Source: Betaproteobacteria bacterium Ga0077523 (lineage in GTDB: Bacteria; Pseudomonadota; Gammaproteobacteria; Burkholderiales; Ga0077523). From it: a stretch of 64,000 nt of DNA. The position numbers and the translations under genes were made by a program. Below are positions 54,466 through 62,879 of this stretch, in pieces (position 1 is the first letter of the stretch; every line of letters starts with the position of its first letter). The notes beneath the pieces were generated by a model. That model searched no databases. It had not been told where the DNA came from and saw nothing but the letters and a program-made list of their open reading frames with translations. The stretch lies in NCBI GenBank assembly GCA_001464695.1, contig LNDQ01000039.1, positions 1-64,000 on the forward strand. Direction: 5' to 3'.

Positions 54466-56064
54466 ATGGTCGTGCTCGGTTGGCTGCTCGGTGTCGTCAT
54501 CGCGATCATCGCGATCGCGGTCATCGTCGTATTCCTGAATCGCTTCTACCGGAAGTCCTCGCGCGACATAGCACTTGTGCGCACCGGTTTCGGCGGTCAG
54601 CGCATCGTGATCTCGGGCGGCTGCCTCGCATTGCCGTTCCTGCACAAGGTCGACGAGATCAACATGCGCACCATCCGCGTGGAGGTGAAGCGCACCGGCG
54701 ACAAGTCGCTCATCACCACCGACCGCATCCGCGTCGACGTGGAACTGGAGTTCTACGTGCGCGTGCTGCCGTCGATCGAGGGCATCGCCACCGCCGCCCA
54801 GGCGATCGGTTCGCGTTCGTTCAATCCCGAAGGCATCCGCAATCTCCTCGAAGGCCGGTTCGTGGACGCGCTGCAGTCCGTGGCCGCGGCCGAAACCATG
54901 GACAGCCTGCACGAGAAGCGCGGCGAGTTCGTGCGTCACGTGGCCGACATGCTGCGGGAGAACCTGCAGCACAACGGCGTGCTGCTCGACTCCGTCTCGC
55001 TCACCCGGTTGGACCAGGCCTCCTTCGCCGCGCTCGACGAGAACAACGCGTTCAACGCGGTCGGAATGCGCAAACTGGCCGAGATCATCTCGAGCAACCG
55101 CAAGAAGCGCACGGAGATCGAAGCCGAGGCCGAAATCGCGGTGCGCCAGACACAGCTCGACGCCACCAAGCGGCGGCTGCTGCTCGCGCAGGAAGAAGAG
55201 CAGGCACAACTCGGCCAGCGTCTCGAGATCGAGAAGGTGAAGGCATCCACGGAAGCCGAGTCCGCCAAGGCGCGCGAGCAGGCCATGGTTGCCACCGAGA
55301 ACGCCCGGATCGAGCGCGAGCGGGAGACCAAGGCGCTCGAGATCACCAAGCAGCGCGAGCTGCGCAAGCTCGAGATCGAATCCCAGTTGAACTCCGAGCT
55401 GCGCAAGGTCGACAGTTCGATCCAGCTCGCCAACAAGCACGTGGAAGAGGCGAAAGCGCAAGCCCAGGCCGAGATCGCCCGCACCGAGATCGTGCTCGCC
55501 CAGGAGCACGTGCAGACCGAGCGCGAGCGCGCAGTCGCCGACCGGTCACGCGAGATCGCCGCCAAGCGTGTACTCGAGGAGGGCGAAACCGCCGCCGCCA
55601 ACGCCGAGACCGAGGCCGGCGTGCTGATCAAGCGCGCGCAGGCCGAATCGCAGGCGACGCGCGCCCGCGCGGAAGCCGAGCGCGCGCGCCTGCTGGCGGA
55701 ATCGGAAGGTGCCGCCGCTCGCATCAAGGCCGAGAACTCGCGCACCGAGAGCCTCATGCACCTCGAGCTGGAGCGCTACCGTCTTGACAAGCTGCCCGAG
55801 ATCGTCGAGCAGATGATGAAGCCGGCGGAAAAGATCGACAGCATCCGCATCCACCAGGTGAGCGGCTTCAACGGCGCTCCGGGTCAACCGGGCACGACCA
55901 CGGCCGGAGATGCCGGCGCTGCGCGCCCGCCGATCAACCAGGTCATGGACAGCATCCTCGGCATGGCGCTGCAACTGCCGGCCCTGAAGAGCATCGGCGA
56001 ATCCATCGGCTACGACTTCTCCGGCGCGTTGCCCAAGTCCGAAGGCGGCACCAGCAAGGAGTGA
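54466..56064 (+). CDS. flotillin-family protein (SPFH/band-7)
   Basis: 532 residues. One N-terminal transmembrane segment (~3-24) anchors the protein. The SPFH domain covers ~30-215 (ALVRTGFGGQRIVISGG, MRTIRVEVKRTGDKSLIT, TDRIRVDVELEFYVRV). A long Glu/Ala/Arg-rich coiled coil spans ~220-450 (repeated A-E-A heptads such as ARAEAERARLLAESEG). The C-terminal ~70 residues are non-coiled. It resembles E. coli YqiK and bacterial flotillins, which form membrane microdomains. The usual NfeD partner gene is not adjacent. Confidence 0.9.
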   Translation: MVVLGWLLGVVIAIIAIAVIVVFLNRFYRKSSRDIALVRTGFGGQRIVISGGCLALPFLHKVDEINMRTIRVEVKRTGDKSLITTDRIRVDVELEFYVRVLPSIEGIATAAQAIGSRSFNPEGIRNLLEGRFVDALQSVAAAETMDSLHEKRGEFVRHVADMLRENLQHNGVLLDSVSLTRLDQASFAALDENNAFNAVGMRKLAEIISSNRKKRTEIEAEAEIAVRQTQLDATKRRLLLAQEEEQAQLGQRLEIEKVKASTEAESAKAREQAMVATENARIERERETKALEITKQRELRKLEIESQLNSELRKVDSSIQLANKHVEEAKAQAQAEIARTEIVLAQEHVQTERERAVADRSREIAAKRVLEEGETAAANAETEAGVLIKRAQAESQATRARAEAERARLLAESEGAAARIKAENSRTESLMHLELERYRLDKLPEIVEQMMKPAEKIDSIRIHQVSGFNGAPGQPGTTTAGDAGAARPPINQVMDSILGMALQLPALKSIGESIGYDFSGALPKSEGGTSKE

Positions 56065-56140
56065 GTGCAGGCCCGTTCATCGCGCCGACGGCGTTGAATC
56101 GTTCCGCATGCATCGTCGGAACAACCACAGGGAGCAGAAC

Positions 56141-57367
56141 ATGAGGGTTTCTAGGCGGGACTTTCTGGGCGCCACCGGCGCCCTTGCGGTATCGAGCAGT
56201 CTCGGGTCCGTCGGGGCGTTCGCCCAGGGCAAAGACATTCTGCTGGGGTCGGTGCTCGACAATTCCGGCAATCTCGACATCTACGGCAAGCCGATGGTCA
56301 TGGCCACGACCATGGCGGTCGAGGAATTGAATGCCGCCGGCGGACTGCTCGGCCGCAAGATCAAGGCGATCCAGTACGACACCCAGTCGGACATCGCGCT
56401 CTACACCAAATTCGCACAACAGCTCGCGCGCACCGACAAGGTGGATGTCGTACATGGCGGCATCACCTCGGCCTCGCGCGAAGCGATCCGCCAGACCTTC
56501 AAGCGGGCCAACACCCTGTACTTCTACAACGTGCTGTACGAAGGGGGGGTGTGCGACCGCAACTGCGTGGTGACCGGCACGACGCCGGCTCAGGCGGTGG
56601 AGCCGATCGTCGAGTACGCCATGAAGAAGTGGGGCAACAAGGTCGTGATCCTGGCGGCCGACTACAACTACGGCCAGATCACCGCCAAGTGGCTGCAGCA
56701 CTACATCAAGGAGCGCAGTGGCACGGTGGCTTCCACCGACTTCTTCCCGCTCGACGTCGCCGACTTCGGTTCGACCATCGCCAAGATCCAGCAGGCCAGC
56801 CCGAACTTCGTGGTGGCGGCACTGGTGGGCGGCGCGCACATGGCGTTCTTCCGCCAGTGGGCCGCTTCCGGCATGAACAAGAAGATTCCGCTCACCTCCA
56901 CCACCTTCGGCGTGGGTAACGAACACCTGGCGCTGTCACCCGCCGAGGGCGACGGCATCGTCATCGCGGGCAACTACAGCCAGGAAGCGCAGACGCCGGC
57001 GAACCAGGAGTTCCTCGCGCGCTGGAAGAAGCGCTTCGGCGACACCAAGATCGTGCACGAGATCGCCGTGTCGCAGTACCAGGGCATCTACGCCTGGGCC
57101 GAGACGGTGAAGAAGGCCGGCACGCTCGAGCGCGAAGCGATGCTGAAGGCGGTCGAGTCCGGCATCACGATCACCGGACCGGCGGGCACGGTGAGCATCG
57201 ATCCCAAGACGCACCACGCCGCACTGGACATCCACCTGATGGAAGTGAAGAACCAGAAGCTCACCATCATCAACACGGTGAAGCAGCGTCCGCCGTCCGA
57301 TACGGCGCAGTTCTGCGATCTCCTCAAGAACCCGAACGACAACAAGCAGTACGAAGTAAAGATCTGA
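56141..57367 (+). CDS. urea/short-chain amide ABC transporter substrate-binding protein (UrtA/FmdD-like)
   Basis: 408 residues from ATG 56141 (AGGGAGCAGAAC upstream). The Tat-type signal SRRDFLGATGALAVSS is followed by a type-1 periplasmic-binding fold: ILLGSVLDNSGNLDIYGKPM, EELNAAGGLLGRKIKAIQYD, DVVHGGITSASREAIR and VLYEGGVCDRNCVVTG. These match the Urt/Fmd branch of Leu/Ile/Val-binding-like proteins. It should capture amides or urea in the periplasm. It heads an operon with two permeases, an ATPase, and an ATPase-amidase fusion. No urease genes are present, favouring amides. Confidence 0.85.
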   Translation: MRVSRRDFLGATGALAVSSSLGSVGAFAQGKDILLGSVLDNSGNLDIYGKPMVMATTMAVEELNAAGGLLGRKIKAIQYDTQSDIALYTKFAQQLARTDKVDVVHGGITSASREAIRQTFKRANTLYFYNVLYEGGVCDRNCVVTGTTPAQAVEPIVEYAMKKWGNKVVILAADYNYGQITAKWLQHYIKERSGTVASTDFFPLDVADFGSTIAKIQQASPNFVVAALVGGAHMAFFRQWAASGMNKKIPLTSTTFGVGNEHLALSPAEGDGIVIAGNYSQEAQTPANQEFLARWKKRFGDTKIVHEIAVSQYQGIYAWAETVKKAGTLEREAMLKAVESGITITGPAGTVSIDPKTHHAALDIHLMEVKNQKLTIINTVKQRPPSDTAQFCDLLKNPNDNKQYEVKI

Positions 57368-57382
57368 TAGCTGTGGCAGTGC

Positions 57383-57404
57383 GGGGGCGGCATTCGTCGC
57401 CCCC
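57383..57404 (+). repeat. intra-operon hairpin after binding-protein gene
   Basis: GGGGGCG-GCATTCGT-CGCCCCC folds into a 7-bp GC stem 16 bases after the stop of the binding-protein gene. In ABC operons a stem at this point often stabilises the upstream message and reduces permease expression. A C-rich stretch (CCCCTCATCCCCAGCCCC) follows before the GTG start. Confidence 0.5.
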
Positions 57405-57442
57405 ACCCCTCATCCCCAGCCCCTAGCCCCTCACGCGAAGCC

Positions 57443-58312
57443 GTGGACTACGCCGCCGTCGTCATCCTCGAGATCCTCTACATGATCTCGTTCATCGCGC
57501 TGGTGAGCGCCGGACTGGCGGTGGTGTTCGGGATGATGCGGGTCATCAATCTCGCCCACGGCGAATTCGTGATGCTGGGCGGCTACACGACTCTTGCCTG
57601 CCAGCGCGCCGGCATCGATCTGTGGTTTTCCATGCTCATCCTGGCCCCCCTCGTGGTGGGCCTGGTGGGTCTCATCGTGGAGCGGCTGGTCATCCGCTTC
57701 CTGTACGGTCGCATGATCGACACCATGCTCGCGACCTGGGGGCTGTCGCTGCTGCTGATCGGCATCGTCACTCTGATCTTCGGCAGCTCGGCGGTGAATG
57801 TGCCCACACCCATCCCGGGCTACCAGCTCGGGGCGTACCAGATGGGCGGCTACAACCTGTTCATCATCGGCGTCACGGTCGCGCTCTACATCGGCATGTG
57901 GCTGGTGCTGCGCTATACGCGCCTCGGGCTGATCGCGCGCGGTGCCATGCAGAACGCCGACATCGCCGCGTCGCTCGGCTACAACCCGCGCACGGTATAC
58001 ATGGTGACCTTCACCATCGGCGCAGCGCTGTCCGGCTTCGCCGGCGGCGTGCTCGCGCCGCTTACCGGTTTGCTCCCTGCATCGGGCGGCGGCTACATCG
58101 CGCAATCGTTCATCGCCGTGATCACCGGCGGGGCCGGCGCCGTCATTTCAGGCACGCTCGCAAGCTCGGTCCTGTTCGGCGCCATCAGTCAGATCGTGTC
58201 CTTCGCCTCCGGACCGGTGCTGGGCGACATCGTCATGCTGGGGCTCGCCATCGTGCTGCTGCGCTTGATGCCCACCGGCATCAGCGGCCGCTTCTTCCGG
58301 AACAGCCAGTGA
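57443..58312 (+). CDS. amide/urea ABC transporter permease (UrtB/LivH-like)
   Basis: 289 residues beginning with GTG. Eight hydrophobic segments. Typical LivH-type elements are GMMRVINLAHGEFVMLGGY near the N-terminus, the EAA-like cytoplasmic loop (GAMQNADIAASLGYNPRTVY), and FIAVITGGAGAVISG towards the end. The protein forms one half of the inner-membrane channel with the next gene product, overlapping it by four bases (GTGA). Confidence 0.9.
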   Translation: MDYAAVVILEILYMISFIALVSAGLAVVFGMMRVINLAHGEFVMLGGYTTLACQRAGIDLWFSMLILAPLVVGLVGLIVERLVIRFLYGRMIDTMLATWGLSLLLIGIVTLIFGSSAVNVPTPIPGYQLGAYQMGGYNLFIIGVTVALYIGMWLVLRYTRLGLIARGAMQNADIAASLGYNPRTVYMVTFTIGAALSGFAGGVLAPLTGLLPASGGGYIAQSFIAVITGGAGAVISGTLASSVLFGAISQIVSFASGPVLGDIVMLGLAIVLLRLMPTGISGRFFRNSQ

Positions 58313-59361
58313 AGATCTGGCCTTCCATCGGCCAGATGCGCTGGGGCTGGTTCCTGCTCGGCGCAGCCGTGATCCTGCTATGGCCCGTGTTCTTCGACAC
58401 GCACACCCCGACGATCCTGCTCGTGTGGGCGCTCTTTGCACTTTCGCTCGGACTCATGTGGGGCTACGCCGGCCTGCTGTCGTTCGGTCACACCGCCTAC
58501 TTCGGACTCGGTGCATACGTCTACGCGATTGCGGTCGTCAACATCGGCGAGAGCACCGTACCGTTGCTCCTGGCCATGCTGGTCCCCGCCATCGTCGCCG
58601 CGATCATCGGCGCGATGATGTTCTACGGGCGCATCAGCGACGTCTACATGGGTGTGATCACGCTGGTGGTGAGTCTCATCCTGTTCAAGTTCATGAGCGC
58701 CACCGCCGGCGACAAGTACGCGATCGGCGATGCACGCCTCGGTGGCTTCAATGGCATTCCCGGTTTCCCGGTGCTGAACGTCCCCGGGCTGCCCGACGTT
58801 TCGCTGTTCGGCGTGCCGATGTACTACGTCGCCGCTGTGGCGCTGCTCGGCTGCTATCTCATCAGCCGCTGGCTCCTCGCCCGCTCCTTCGGGCGCGTGC
58901 TGGTGGGCATCCGCGAGAACGAAGCACGTTGCGAACTGCTCGGCTACAGCGTCCCGGCATACAAGACGGCGATCTTCTCGATCAGTGCCGCGATGGCCGG
59001 GCTCGCCGGCTGCCTGTTCGCGAACTGGGCGGAGATCGTGACGCCGAGCGTGTTCAGCCTGCGCTCCGCCGCTGAGGTCATCATCTGGGTGATCGTCGGC
59101 GGCCTCGGCACGCTGGTCGGACCGATCCTCGGCGCGATGGTGCTGGGCATGTTGAAACTGCTGCTGAGCGAACAGACCGTCATCGATAACTCGCTCATCC
59201 TCGGCTTCATCCTCGTGGTCGTGGTGCTGGCAATCCCGCGCGGCGTCGTACCGGCGCTACAGGGCTGGTTCGGAAAGCGCACCCGGATCCGCACGCAACG
59301 TGCAGTGCACGTGCGAGCGCGACGCCGGGTCGCCGCACCCGCTCCGGGACGAACACCGTGA
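58309..59361 (+). CDS. amide/urea ABC transporter permease (UrtC/LivM-like)
   Basis: 350 residues. The GTG start overlaps the previous stop. About nine transmembrane helices, with the family motif LMWGYAGLLSFGHTAYFGLG, and the loop GIRENEARCELLGYSVPAYK before the late helices. The last ~30 residues are very Arg-rich (TRIRTQRAVHVRARRR) and extend past the usual end, possibly a tail contacting the ATPases or a frayed C-terminus. The stop overlaps the next start. Confidence 0.9.
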   Translation: MKIWPSIGQMRWGWFLLGAAVILLWPVFFDTHTPTILLVWALFALSLGLMWGYAGLLSFGHTAYFGLGAYVYAIAVVNIGESTVPLLLAMLVPAIVAAIIGAMMFYGRISDVYMGVITLVVSLILFKFMSATAGDKYAIGDARLGGFNGIPGFPVLNVPGLPDVSLFGVPMYYVAAVALLGCYLISRWLLARSFGRVLVGIRENEARCELLGYSVPAYKTAIFSISAAMAGLAGCLFANWAEIVTPSVFSLRSAAEVIIWVIVGGLGTLVGPILGAMVLGMLKLLLSEQTVIDNSLILGFILVVVVLAIPRGVVPALQGWFGKRTRIRTQRAVHVRARRRVAAPAPGRTP

Positions 59362-60080
59362 GCGAAGCCGTCGTCGAGACCATCGAGCTCACCAAACGCT
59401 TCGGCGGGGTGACCGCGGTGGATCGCGTGAACTTCCGCCTCGGCGAGCGCGAACTGCGCTGCCTGATCGGCCCGAACGGTGCGGGCAAGAGCACGTTCTT
59501 CAAGTGCCTCACCGGTCAGTATCCCCTCGATCACGGCAGCGGACGCATCCTGATCCGCGGCAACGACGTCGGCGGCCTGCGGCCGCACCACATCGTCCGC
59601 ATGGGTGTGGGCATCAAGACCCAGGTGCCGTCGGTGATGAACGGACTCACCGTGATGGAGAACCTGTGGCTCGCCGCGCGCCGCACCCACGGCTGGGACC
59701 GCTGCGGGTCCGAAGTCCAGCGCGTCGTGGACGAAGTGGGCCTCGGCGACATCGCCCGCCGCACGGTGGGCGAACTGGCCCATGGCCAGCGACAGATGGT
59801 GGAGATCGGCATCGTGCTCGCGCAGGAGCCGTGGCTCGTGCTGCTCGACGAACCCGCGGCCGGCATCACGGGCGCCGAAGTGGAACGGCTCGTGAGTCTC
59901 ATCCGGCAGATCAACCAGACCGCTTCCGTGATCGTGGTCGATCACGACATGGAATTCGTGCGCATGCTGGGTACCGACATCACAGTGTTCTATCAGGGTG
60001 CGGTGTTGATGGAAGGGCACGTGGACGAAGTCCTGGCCGACGCGCGGGTGCGCGAGGTCTACATCGGGAATCGGGCATGA
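59358..60080 (+). CDS. amide/urea ABC transporter ATP-binding protein (UrtD/LivG-like)
   Basis: 240 residues from GTG 59358, overlapping the permease stop. Walker A GPNGAGKST (~38-46), signature LAHGQRQMVEIGIVLAQ with LAHGQ in place of LSGGQ, Walker B LVLLDEPAAGIT, switch His in IVVDHDMEFVRML. The LAHGQ variant is common in UrtD. It is one of two ATPases of the transporter; the other is the N-terminal half of the following fused protein. Confidence 0.9.
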   Translation: MSEAVVETIELTKRFGGVTAVDRVNFRLGERELRCLIGPNGAGKSTFFKCLTGQYPLDHGSGRILIRGNDVGGLRPHHIVRMGVGIKTQVPSVMNGLTVMENLWLAARRTHGWDRCGSEVQRVVDEVGLGDIARRTVGELAHGQRQMVEIGIVLAQEPWLVLLDEPAAGITGAEVERLVSLIRQINQTASVIVVDHDMEFVRMLGTDITVFYQGAVLMEGHVDEVLADARVREVYIGNRA

Positions 60081-60085
60081 GGCGT

Positions 60086-60177
60086 TGCCCCCATCCCAAC
60101 CTTCTCCTGCCTTCGGCGGGGGAAGGGGTGTACGCCCCTTCCCCCAGCTTTGCTGGGGGAAGGTTGGGATGGGGGCC
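60086..60177. repeat. interspersed hairpin repeat, copy 4 (paired inverted form)
   Basis: Two hairpins (60100-60126 and 60137-60163; stems CCTTCTCCTGCC/GGCGGGGGAAGG and CCTTCCCCCAGC/GCTGGGGGAAGG) are joined by GGTGTACGCC. The outer flanks CCCCCATCCCAACC and GGTTGGGATGGGGG are inverted relative to each other, so the whole unit is a BIME-like palindromic pair. It lies inside the operon, between the UrtD-like gene and the fusion gene. Confidence 0.8.
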
Positions 60178-60192
60178 AGCGGACTCATCGAC

Positions 60193-62652
60193 ATGACAAC
60201 GCAAGCAGAAGCCACCTCCAACCCCGAAGCCGCCGACGTCTTCGAAGTCAACGACGTACGCGCCGGTTACGGCCACGTGCCGGTCCTGCACGGTGTCTCC
60301 CTCGCCCTTGCCGCCGGCGACGCCCTGGGCATCGTCGGCCACAACGGCATGGGCAAGACCACGCTGCTGAAAGCGCTGATGGGGCTGCTGCCCGTCACCT
60401 CGGGCGTGATCACGCTGGACGGCGTCGACATCACGCGCGAACCCGCCTACGCCCGCAGCCGTCTCGGCATCGCCTACGTGCCGCAAGGCCGTGGCATCCT
60501 CCCGGCCCTGACCGCACTCGACAACCTGCGCCTCGCATGGAGCCGCGACACCGAAGAGACCGAACAGGAATCGCTCGATCGCGTGCTCGCGTTGTTTCCT
60601 CGACTCACGCAACTGCTCGACCGGCGCGGCGGCAGCCTGTCGGGTGGCGAACAACAATTGCTGGCGCTCGCCCGTGCACTCATGGCGAGCCCGTGGATGC
60701 TGCTGCTCGACGAGCCGTCGGAAGGCATCCAGCCATCCATCGTGCAGGAGATCGGCCAGACGCTGTCGCGTCTGCGACACGAAGCGGGACTCACCATGAT
60801 CGTGGTGGAACAGAACCTCGATCTGGTGCTCGATGTCGCGAATCGCATCGCCGTGCTGGAGAAAGGGCGCATCGAACGCGTGCTCGACACCGACAAGCTC
60901 GTCGGCGGCGAGCTTGCCACGGTCCTGGGCATGGGCGCGGCACGCATCACGCGCGGCACGGCACGTGCCGCGCTTGCTCCCGCTCGAGCACCTGCGCTGC
61001 CGCAGCGTCCCGCGGCTGCACCTCCTCGCGCCGACACGCCACGCGTCGACGTACGCCCGCTTCCACAGTCATCGGGTCCGACCAGTCCGCCGCCCGCGGC
61101 GGCCGCACCCGCCGTCCATTCGTCAGGGGTCACCATGGCAACCGTCAAACGTCCCACCCTCGCACAGATGAAGGAGGTCGTCGCCTCGCTCCACATGAGC
61201 ATGTCGGATCGCGAAGTGGCGGACTACATGGAGGTCATGGAAGGTGCGATGCAGGCCTACGATCGCATCGCGCAACTGCCGGACAACCTCCCCGCGGTGC
61301 GCTACCCGCGCACGCCGGGCTACCGGCCCGGCGCGGCGGAGAACCCGATGAACGCGTGGGCGGTGAAGAGCGAAGTGCGCGGGGCACCCTACGGCCCGCT
61401 GTCGGGCAAGCGCGTGGTGCTGAAGGACAACGTGTGCCTCGCCGGCGTGCCGATGATGAACGGTGCGTCCACGCTCGAAGGCTACGTTCCCGACATCGAC
61501 GCCACCGTGGTGACGCGCCTGCTCGATGCGGGCGCAACCATCGTGGGCAAGGCGCACTGCGAATACTTCTGCCTCTCGGGCGGCAGCCACACTTGTGCGG
61601 CAGGGCCGGTGCACAACCCGTTCAAGTACGGCTACATGGCCGGTGGTTCTTCGAGCGGTTCCGGTGCACTGGTGGGTGCGGGCGAGGTGGAGATCGCGAT
61701 CGGCGGTGACCAGGGCGGTTCCATCCGCATGCCGGCCGGTTGGTCCGGCTGCTACGGCATGAAGCCCACTCACGGTCTCGTGCCCTACACCGGTGTCATG
61801 CCCATCGAGGCGACGATCGATCACACCGGGCCGATGACCACGACGGTCGCCGACAACGCGCTGGTTCTCGAGGTGCTCGCCGGGCCCGATGGCCTCGATC
61901 CGCGCCAGTACGACGTGCGGGTGGACAAGTACACCACGGCACTCGGTCGCGGTGTGGCAGGACTGCGCATCGGCATCGTCACCGAAGGCTTCAACCGGCC
62001 GGAGAGCGAAAGCGACGTGGACCAGAAAGTGCGCGCCGCTGCCGATCGCTATCGTGCGCTCGGAGCCACCGTCGAGGAAGTCTCGATCCCGATGCACCTC
62101 GACGGACCGGCCATCTGGACGCCGATCGCTCTCGAAGGCCTGCAGGCCCAGATGATGAACGGCAACGGCATGGGCTTCAACTGGAAGGGGCTCTACACCA
62201 CCAGCCTGCTGGACGCCCACGCCAACTGGCGCGCACGCGCCAACGAGCTGTCCCAGACCCTGAAGCTCTCCATGATGGTCGGCGAGTACTTCATGAAGCA
62301 GTACCGCGGCCATTTCTATGCGAAAGCCCAGAACCTCGGGCGCTTGCTGACGAAGGCCTACGACGACGCCTTCGGACGTTTCGACTTGCTGCTCATGCCC
62401 ACGCTGCCGATGAAGGCGATGCCGATTCCGCCCACCAACGCGCCGTTGGCGCTGTACGTCCAGAGCGGGCTGGGCATGGTCAACAACACCTGCCCGTTCG
62501 ACGTCACGGGCCATCCGGCCATGAGCATCCCGTGCGGCATGAGCCAGGGCCTGCCAATCGGCCTGATGCTGATCGCGCGGCACTACAACGAGTCGACGAT
62601 CTACCGCGCTGCGCACGCGTTCGAGCAGCTGGGCGACTGGCGGAATATGTAA
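60193..62652 (+). CDS. fusion of LivF/UrtE-type ABC ATPase and amidase-signature amidase
   Basis: 819 residues in one frame from ATG 60193. Residues ~13-245 are a complete ATPase: Walker A GHNGMGKTTL, Q-loop VPQGRGILPALTALDN, signature LSGGEQQLLALARAL, Walker B MLLLDEPSEGI, and VVEQNLD. A Pro/Ala-rich linker (~256-314) follows. From Met315 (61135) a full-length amidase begins (MATVKRPTLAQMKEVVAS). It contains Lys411 (VLKDNV), cis-Ser486 (GGSSSGSG) and Ser510 (GGDQGGSIRMPA). The spacings of 75 and 24 are those of the Lys/Ser/Ser triad in Rhodococcus-type amidases. The amidase would hydrolyse the amide imported by this transporter. Met315 could also serve as an internal start for free amidase. 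Confidence 0.85.
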   Translation: MTTQAEATSNPEAADVFEVNDVRAGYGHVPVLHGVSLALAAGDALGIVGHNGMGKTTLLKALMGLLPVTSGVITLDGVDITREPAYARSRLGIAYVPQGRGILPALTALDNLRLAWSRDTEETEQESLDRVLALFPRLTQLLDRRGGSLSGGEQQLLALARALMASPWMLLLDEPSEGIQPSIVQEIGQTLSRLRHEAGLTMIVVEQNLDLVLDVANRIAVLEKGRIERVLDTDKLVGGELATVLGMGAARITRGTARAALAPARAPALPQRPAAAPPRADTPRVDVRPLPQSSGPTSPPPAAAAPAVHSSGVTMATVKRPTLAQMKEVVASLHMSMSDREVADYMEVMEGAMQAYDRIAQLPDNLPAVRYPRTPGYRPGAAENPMNAWAVKSEVRGAPYGPLSGKRVVLKDNVCLAGVPMMNGASTLEGYVPDIDATVVTRLLDAGATIVGKAHCEYFCLSGGSHTCAAGPVHNPFKYGYMAGGSSSGSGALVGAGEVEIAIGGDQGGSIRMPAGWSGCYGMKPTHGLVPYTGVMPIEATIDHTGPMTTTVADNALVLEVLAGPDGLDPRQYDVRVDKYTTALGRGVAGLRIGIVTEGFNRPESESDVDQKVRAAADRYRALGATVEEVSIPMHLDGPAIWTPIALEGLQAQMMNGNGMGFNWKGLYTTSLLDAHANWRARANELSQTLKLSMMVGEYFMKQYRGHFYAKAQNLGRLLTKAYDDAFGRFDLLLMPTLPMKAMPIPPTNAPLALYVQSGLGMVNNTCPFDVTGHPAMSIPCGMSQGLPIGLMLIARHYNESTIYRAAHAFEQLGDWRNM

Positions 62653-62669
62653 GGCGTGGCGACGTGCGC

Positions 62670-62836
62670 CGTTGCCCCCGCCCTAGCCCTCCCCCGGCGA
62701 CGCCGGGGGAGGGGATGTACACCCCTTCCCCCAACTTTGTTGGGGGAAGGCTGGGATGGGGGCAGCTGCTCGATGATGGTGACCGCAAGCCCCCTCCCTA
62801 ACCCTCCCCCGGCTTTGCCGGGGGAGGGAATGTACA
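62670..62836. repeat. interspersed hairpin repeat, copy 5 (three hairpins)
   Basis: Three perfect stems lie in a row. CCTCCCCCGGC/GCCGGGGGAGG is at 62688-62712, CCTTCCCCCAAC/GTTGGGGGAAGG at 62724-62750 and CCCTCCCCCGGC/GCCGGGGGAGGG at 62802-62828. The first and third are followed by the TGTACA linker, and GCTGGGATGGGGGC closes the first pair. It separates the fusion gene from the acyl-CoA synthetase and may end or stabilise the operon transcript. Confidence 0.8.
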
Positions 62837-62879
62837 GCCAGTTCGAAGTTCGCGGCAGTGACCACAACGTGGCTGCTCC

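Noticed and set aside
57405-57431. C-rich CCCCTCATCCCCAGCCCCTAG stretch as a repeat or site
   Set aside because: It is low-complexity, unpaired and without a second copy in the window, so no function could be supported.
57622-58308. N-terminal extension of the UrtC-like permease to 57622
   Set aside because: The extension runs through the UrtB coding region in another frame. The GTG at 58309 overlapping the UrtB stop gives the normal family start.
60085-60192. Extended start of the ATPase-amidase fusion through repeat copy 4
   Set aside because: The added residues are the translation of the hairpin repeat; ATG 60193 begins the ATPase sequence at the usual distance from Walker A.
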